Assembly: GCA_034414555.1 (NCBI GenBank)
Contig: DAOUMA010000005.1
Coordinates: forward strand, 60,323-124,322
Reading direction: 5' to 3'
DNA from: CG2-30-46-19 sp034414555
GTDB lineage: Bacteria > Chloroflexota > Dehalococcoidia > GIF9 > AB-539-J10
DNA: 64,000 nt
A program made the translations under genes and the position numbers. Below, piece after piece: positions 60,134-64,000 of the stretch. A model generated the notes under the pieces. It was not told where the DNA came from and made no database searches. It worked only from the letters and a program-made list of their open reading frames with translations. Position 1 is the first letter of the stretch, and the number at the start of each line of letters is the position of its first letter.

Positions 60134-63106
60134 GTGACCAGCGACGAAATCAGAACAGCTTTTCTGAGCTTTTTTGAGCAGAAAGGGCATAAGGTTATCC
60201 CGGGCTCATCTTTAATTCCCGACAAGGATGCTACCTTACTGCTGACCACCGCCGGCATGGTGCAGATTAAGCCCTATTTTTTAGGATTACAAAAGCCTCC
60301 AAAACAGCGGCTCGCCTCCTGTCAAAAGTGTTTTCGCACTACCGATATAGATTTGGTCGGCGATAGCAAGCATCTCACATTTTTTGAGATGCTGGGGAAC
60401 TTCAGCGTCGGCGATTATTTTAAGCAGGAGGCTATTTCCTGGGCCTGGGAATTCGTCACTGAATGGCTGAAGCTACCCCGGAAGCGATTGTGGGTAACTA
60501 TTTACCGCGATGATGACGAAGCTTTTGATTATTGGCGGCAGGTTGGTGTTCCGGCACAAAGAATATTGCGGTTTGGCGAGGAGGATAATTTCTGGGGACC
60601 TGCTGGCGGCTCAGGACCTTGCGGCCCTTGCAGCGAAATTCATTATGACCTTGGTGAGGAATTTGGTTGTGGTAGACCTGAGTGCAAACCAAACTGCGAA
60701 TGTGGTCGCTTTTCCGAAATATGGAATCTGGTATTTACTCAGTATAATCAGACCACCGATGGTAAACGCGCTCCTTTGTCCAAGCCGAACATCGATACCG
60801 GGATGGGATTGGAACGGACTGCAGCAGCAGTTCAGGGTAAGCCTTCGCCTTACGAAACAGACCTCTTCCTCCCTTTAATAGAGCGAGTTGCTCAGCTAGC
60901 CGGGAAAAGCTATGGTGGGGAGAAAGATATTGACCGGGCAATGAGGATTATTGTTGAGCATGGTCGAGGTGTGGCTTTTCTTATTGCCGATGGCGTTTTG
61001 CCTTCTAACGAGGGGAGGGGATATGTGCTGCGGCGCATCTTGCGTCGTGCTTCTCTCTTCGGGAGAAGGCTGGGGTTAGCCCAGCCTTTCCTCTATGAGA
61101 TTACCGCTGCTGCTGTAACCAGGATGAAGCATGTATATCCTGAACTGATGGCCAAACAAGTGGTGATTGAAGAAATTACCACAGCCGAGGAAGAAAAGTT
61201 CCAGCAAGGGCTAAATGTTGGGATGGGGATCTTAGAAGGAACTATCTTCAAGATTAGAGAGGAGCTAGTAGGTTACTTCCCGAAATTCCAAAAGTCTTTT
61301 AAGGATGCGCTATCTCAGCAAGACTTCATTGATCTTCGTGATGGGGTTAAGTCCGCGATAGATCACTTCCGTCGTGATTGTGAAGTATGGGGGCATGTGT
61401 TAATTGTAGGAAAAAGAGATGCTGTTCAAGAAAGCTTGCAGCCTATAGAGGAAGATTTTGCGGGCATGGAGAGCACTATCTCTAGCTATCGCGCACGCGA
61501 CGCTAGTTCTTTCGGTACTCTTAAACGAAACCTACGGCAAGGCTTCAAAAAGCTTGAAGGGAATATTGACTCAATTGCCAAGAAATTGACAGGTTTTGAG
61601 GTATTTATACTCTCTGATACCTATGGTTTTCCCTCAGAATTAACTGCTGAGATTGCCAGGGAAAGAGGCATTTCTGTAGATTCAGAGGGCTTCGAAGCTG
61701 AGATGCAAAAGCAGCGAAAAAGGGCCAGGGCAGGGCAGAAATTCGTCGCAGCTACCGCAACACTTTACGGGACAGGCAAACTTTCCGTGAAAGGCGAAGT
61801 TATTAAGAAGGTTAAGTTACTTGCGGGGACTGAATTTATTGGTTATGACACGACTACCTCTCAATCTAAAATTCTGGAACTCAGGGTTGGAGAACATCTC
61901 GGGAAAGATGCTTCTCGAGGCGATGATGTTGACATAATTCTTGATAACACGCCTTTCTATGGTGAGATGGGTGGACAGGTTGGTGATACCGGTAAAATCA
62001 GCAGCCGAAAGGGGAAAGTGGCTATTACCAATACCCTCAGAAGCCCTTCAGATGTAATAATTCACCATGGAAAAGTCACCAAAGGCAGCATATCTGCGGG
62101 TGATGTAGTAGAGGCAAAGGTTGACGTAGACCGCCGTCTGGATATTGCCCGCAATCATACTGCCACTCACCTTCTGCAGGCCGCTTTAAGGCAGATATTG
62201 GGCAGTAGTGTGTATCAAAGAGGTTCGTTAGTGGAGCCGGGTAGGTTCAGGTTTGACTTTTCTCATCTGGCAGCCATAACTGAAGAGCAGCTCGCTGAAA
62301 TTCAACGGTGGGTTAACGAGAAAATACGCCAGAGCCTGCCGGTGAAGCCCAAGATAGTTCCTTATAAACAAGCTATCGCTGAAGGTGCTATCGCCTTGTT
62401 TGACGAAAAATACGGGGAGGAGGTTCGAATGGTGGAAATTGGTGAGCCGGCAATAAGCCGCGAGCTTTGTGGTGGCACTCACGTTAAATCGACCGGTGAA
62501 ATTGGTCTTTTTATCATCACCAGCGAAGCTAGCATTGGCACCGGTTTGCATCGCATCGAGGCGGTAACCGGTAGAGCAGCAGAAGCGGTGGCGGAGAAGG
62601 ATTCTGCTACCCTGAAAAGTATAGCCGGGGAATTGAAAAGCCTGCCTGAAGAGGTTTATCAAAAAGTTAAAGTTCTTATTGCGGAGCGGGAGTTAGAACA
62701 CAAGCATTCACTGTGGTTGGAGAGGGAATTGTCTCGCAGGATGGTAGAATCGTTGGTTACCCAGACCAAACAGGTGGGCGGGGTAACATTTTTGTCAGCC
62801 AGAGTACTTCCGCTGAACAAATCCGTTCTTCGCGAGATGGGTGATATATTACGCCATAAATTAAGCAGCGCGGTGATAATCTTAGCTACAGTTTATGATA
62901 ATGCCCCCAGCTTCCTGGTAATGGTTACCCCTGACCTGGTAGCCCGAGGTTTCCATGCCGATGATATTATCAAGCAGGTAGCCCGGGTTACCGGCGGCAG
63001 CGGTGGAGGCAGAGCGGAGATGGCCCAGGCAGGTGGGAAGGATGTAACCCGGCTGGATGAGGCTTTAAGCTCGGTTGAAAGTATCATCGCAGAGAGAATC
63101 TCCTGA
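60134..63106 (+). CDS. alaS: Alanyl-tRNA synthetase with a large insertion
   Basis: Charges tRNA-Ala and clears mischarged tRNA. The 990 aa, started by a GTG, are over 100 residues longer than the usual 870-880. The aminoacylation domain (FLSFFEQKGHKVIPGSSLIP, CQKCFRTTDIDLVG), the editing domain (RNHTATHLLQAALRQILG, then ELCGGTHV with the metal-binding Cys and His) and the C-terminal part with GGSGGGRAEMAQAGG are intact. Residues about 370-485 (DNA 61241-61588) are an inserted stretch that does not resemble AlaRS, placed between GMGILEG and LTGFEVFILSDTYGFP. Confidence 0.95.
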   Translation: MTSDEIRTAFLSFFEQKGHKVIPGSSLIPDKDATLLLTTAGMVQIKPYFLGLQKPPKQRLASCQKCFRTTDIDLVGDSKHLTFFEMLGNFSVGDYFKQEAISWAWEFVTEWLKLPRKRLWVTIYRDDDEAFDYWRQVGVPAQRILRFGEEDNFWGPAGGSGPCGPCSEIHYDLGEEFGCGRPECKPNCECGRFSEIWNLVFTQYNQTTDGKRAPLSKPNIDTGMGLERTAAAVQGKPSPYETDLFLPLIERVAQLAGKSYGGEKDIDRAMRIIVEHGRGVAFLIADGVLPSNEGRGYVLRRILRRASLFGRRLGLAQPFLYEITAAAVTRMKHVYPELMAKQVVIEEITTAEEEKFQQGLNVGMGILEGTIFKIREELVGYFPKFQKSFKDALSQQDFIDLRDGVKSAIDHFRRDCEVWGHVLIVGKRDAVQESLQPIEEDFAGMESTISSYRARDASSFGTLKRNLRQGFKKLEGNIDSIAKKLTGFEVFILSDTYGFPSELTAEIARERGISVDSEGFEAEMQKQRKRARAGQKFVAATATLYGTGKLSVKGEVIKKVKLLAGTEFIGYDTTTSQSKILELRVGEHLGKDASRGDDVDIILDNTPFYGEMGGQVGDTGKISSRKGKVAITNTLRSPSDVIIHHGKVTKGSISAGDVVEAKVDVDRRLDIARNHTATHLLQAALRQILGSSVYQRGSLVEPGRFRFDFSHLAAITEEQLAEIQRWVNEKIRQSLPVKPKIVPYKQAIAEGAIALFDEKYGEEVRMVEIGEPAISRELCGGTHVKSTGEIGLFIITSEASIGTGLHRIEAVTGRAAEAVAEKDSATLKSIAGELKSLPEEVYQKVKVLIAERELEHKHSLWLERELSRRMVESLVTQTKQVGGVTFLSARVLPLNKSVLREMGDILRHKLSSAVIILATVYDNAPSFLVMVTPDLVARGFHADDIIKQVARVTGGSGGGRAEMAQAGGKDVTRLDEALSSVESIIAERIS

Positions 63107-63118
63107 GGTTGTTTATTT

Positions 63119-63193
63119 GTCATTGCGAGGAGCGCTAGCGACGAAGCAATCTCAGAGGTTGGTATGAGATTGCCACGCTTCGCTCGCAATGAC
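63119..63193. repeat. Palindromic repeat with CATTGCGAG ends
   Basis: TGTCATTGCGAGGAGCG...GAAGCAATCTCA pairs with TGAGATTGCCACGCTTCG...CTCGCAATGACA over most of its length. This repeat type is widespread in bacterial genomes. Related sequence has entered the mpgP and ruvX coding regions. Confidence 0.8.
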
Positions 63194-63201
63194 AGAGGGG
63201 A

Positions 63202-63300
63202 GTTGCTAAACAATCTCAATCTCCTCTTCCTTGACGGGAGAGGATTAAGGGCCCCGAAAATTCGCAGAATTTTTGGGGTTAGATTAAGGATGAGGTGAAC
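63202..63300. repeat. Partial copy of the inverted-repeat element, with an inner palindrome
   Basis: It starts AGTTGCTAAACAATCTC as the 5' arm of the element at 60.0 kb and ends GGATGAGGTGAAC. A second palindrome (CCCCGAAAATTCG...TTTTTGGGG at 63251-63277) is nested inside, the same word found in mpgP at 48076. The ruvX ribosome site GAGGTG lies at its end. Confidence 0.6.
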
Positions 63301-63768
63301 ATGCGCAGTCTCGGATTGGATATTGGAGATAGGAAAACCGGTGTGGCAATAAGCGACCCTGACGGATTATTGGCAACTCCTCTCACCGTGATTGAGCATG
63401 GAAGCCAGGAGGATGTCATAGCTGACATTATTAAACTTGTTGAGCAATATAAAGTGGAATGTATTGTGGTCGGTTTACCCTATTCCCTGGATGGACATTT
63501 AACTCAGCAAGCTATGAAGGTAAAGGATTTTACGGAAAAGCTCCAGAGTATCATTGCGAGCCGAAGCCCTGAGTCTGGCGAAGGGGAAGCAAAGGGGTCT
63601 CATCTTACCGGGGTCAGCATACAAATGTGGGATGAGCGGCTGTCCAGCGTGGCTGCGGAAAGGTTGATGATTGAGGCCAGAACTAGAAAGGATAAGAGAA
63701 AACAGCACAAGGATGCTTTAGCGGCGGCTATTATCCTTCAGGGATTCTTAGATAGCGAGGGTGTTTAA
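63301..63768 (+). CDS. ruvX: Holliday junction resolvase RuvX / YqgF
   Basis: RNase H-fold protein of the YqgF/RuvX family, involved in 16S rRNA processing and possibly recombination. 155 aa: SLGLDIGDRKTGVAISDPDG (catalytic Asp), IVVGLPYSLDG, VSIQMWDERLSSVAAERLM and a C-terminal KQHKDALAAAIILQGFLDSE. The ATG at 63301 follows GAGGTG. Residues about 84-103 (IIASRSPESGEGEAKGSHLT) are coded by an inserted palindromic repeat and lie where the family has only a short loop. Confidence 0.93.
   Translation: MRSLGLDIGDRKTGVAISDPDGLLATPLTVIEHGSQEDVIADIIKLVEQYKVECIVVGLPYSLDGHLTQQAMKVKDFTEKLQSIIASRSPESGEGEAKGSHLTGVSIQMWDERLSSVAAERLMIEARTRKDKRKQHKDALAAAIILQGFLDSEGV
63551..63605. repeat. Palindromic repeat inside ruvX, read in frame
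   Basis: TCATTGCGAGCCGAAGC...GAAGCAAAGGGGTCTCAT shares the CATTGCGAG and AAGCAA words of the repeat at 63119. It adds about 18 residues to RuvX without breaking the frame. Confidence 0.65.
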
Positions 63769-63771
63769 AAA

Positions 63772-63823
63772 TGTAGTTGCCCAATTTATTGGGCAAATGC
63801 GCCTGATGAATCAGGCAACTACA
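63772..63823. repeat. Cloverleaf-like palindrome after ruvX
   Basis: A perfect 10-bp outer stem TGTAGTTGCC / GGCAACTACA encloses two perfect inner hairpins (CCCAATTTATTGGG and GCCTGATGAATCAGGC). The three stems would form a compact folded RNA or DNA cruciform. It begins 3 nt after the ruvX stop and could also end its transcript. Confidence 0.65.
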
Positions 63824-63837
63824 AAAAGATGAAAGTG

Positions 63838-63976
63838 AAAATCCTAAGCACTAAATACGAAATACTAAACAATACCAAAGCACAAATGACAAAAATCCAA
63901 AACAAAACGAGTTTTGGTATTTGAATTTGGAATTTAGAATTTGTTTAGAGTTTAGAAATTAGGATTTAGAATTTAA
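63838..63976. repeat. AT-rich long inverted repeat before the window end
   Basis: AAATCCTAAGCACTAAATAC and the later TTGTTTAGAGTTTAGAAATT...GGATTT are near inverted copies, with an inner CCAAAAC / GTTTTGG pair. It resembles the repeats of AAATAC-AAATAC type seen in several uncultured genomes. Confidence 0.55.
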
Positions 63977-63986
63977 GGTTGTTGAA

Positions 63987-64000
63987 ATGCCTAAAAACGA
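63987..64000 (+). CDS. Possible gene start cut by the window edge
   Basis: An ATG followed by codons for PKN at the window edge, after the repeat. Only four codons are present, so nothing can be said about the product. Confidence 0.2.

Noticed and set aside
62893..63219. Minus-strand frame with RAKRGN-like residues
   Set aside because: It is antisense to the end of alaS and read from the CATTGCGAG repeat, a common source of false proteins.

Overview
The window looks like a chromosome segment of an uncultured member of the Dehalococcoidia (Chloroflexota). This placement is an inference. It rests on the gene mix (mannosyl-3-phosphoglycerate synthase and phosphatase, DUF3160 and DUF4382 lipoproteins, a SIMPL protein, an ECF sigma factor with a membrane partner carrying an extracytoplasmic domain, acyl-CoA dehydrogenase clusters), the moderate G+C content, and small palindromic repeats typical of genomes from this group. 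No phage, transposase, plasmid or CRISPR feature was seen.

Layout. 1-1.1 kb: thiolase start, tmRNA and smpB. 1.2-6.2 kb: competence genes comEA and a comEC split in two, rpsU, a YqeY protein and a DUF1015 protein. 6.2-12.5 kb (minus strand): operon aroH-aroF-ribF-tyrS-aminotransferase-serA. 12.6-18.8 kb: ECF sigma factor with a membrane partner, secreted lipoproteins, truB. 18.8-23 kb: two acyl-CoA dehydrogenases, an acyl-CoA carboxyltransferase and a decayed biotin-carrier gene. 23.1-28.7 kb: hisA-hisI, the rplU-rpmA-rpmE operon, surE, four tRNAs, hpf and comF. 28.9-32.5 kb: histidine kinase, response regulator, mtaB. 32.7-43.4 kb: recJ, lgt, a TreT-like glycosyltransferase, a Fur-regulated znuACB-ftsY run and an MrfA-type helicase. 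43.5-51 kb: a mannosylglycerate cluster with an unusual asparagine-synthase homologue and a GH38 mannosidase. 51-52.7 kb: a three-gene iron-sulfur operon. 52.8-64 kb: ychF, holA, an MscS channel, an RNase J-like hydrolase, a DUF5679 zinc ribbon, lepA, alaS with a large insertion, ruvX.

How the genes work together. Most of the window is housekeeping. The most distinctive accessory unit is 43.5-51 kb: GDP-mannose supply, mannosyl-3-phosphoglycerate synthase, its phosphatase and a GH38 enzyme surround an AsnB homologue whose glutaminase cysteine is replaced by serine. Mannosylglycerate is a compatible solute and its amide, mannosylglyceramide, is known in nature, so this AsnB-like protein is a candidate amide-forming enzyme (hypothesis).

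Other points. Six genes (smpB, hisA, the histidine kinase, mtaB, fur, ychF) have a -10 hexamer 6-7 nt before the start codon, which suggests leaderless transcripts. rplU appears to start with ATT. Palindromic repeats have entered the coding sequences of mpgP and ruvX in frame. The Fur-type operator overlaps the -35 element of fur.
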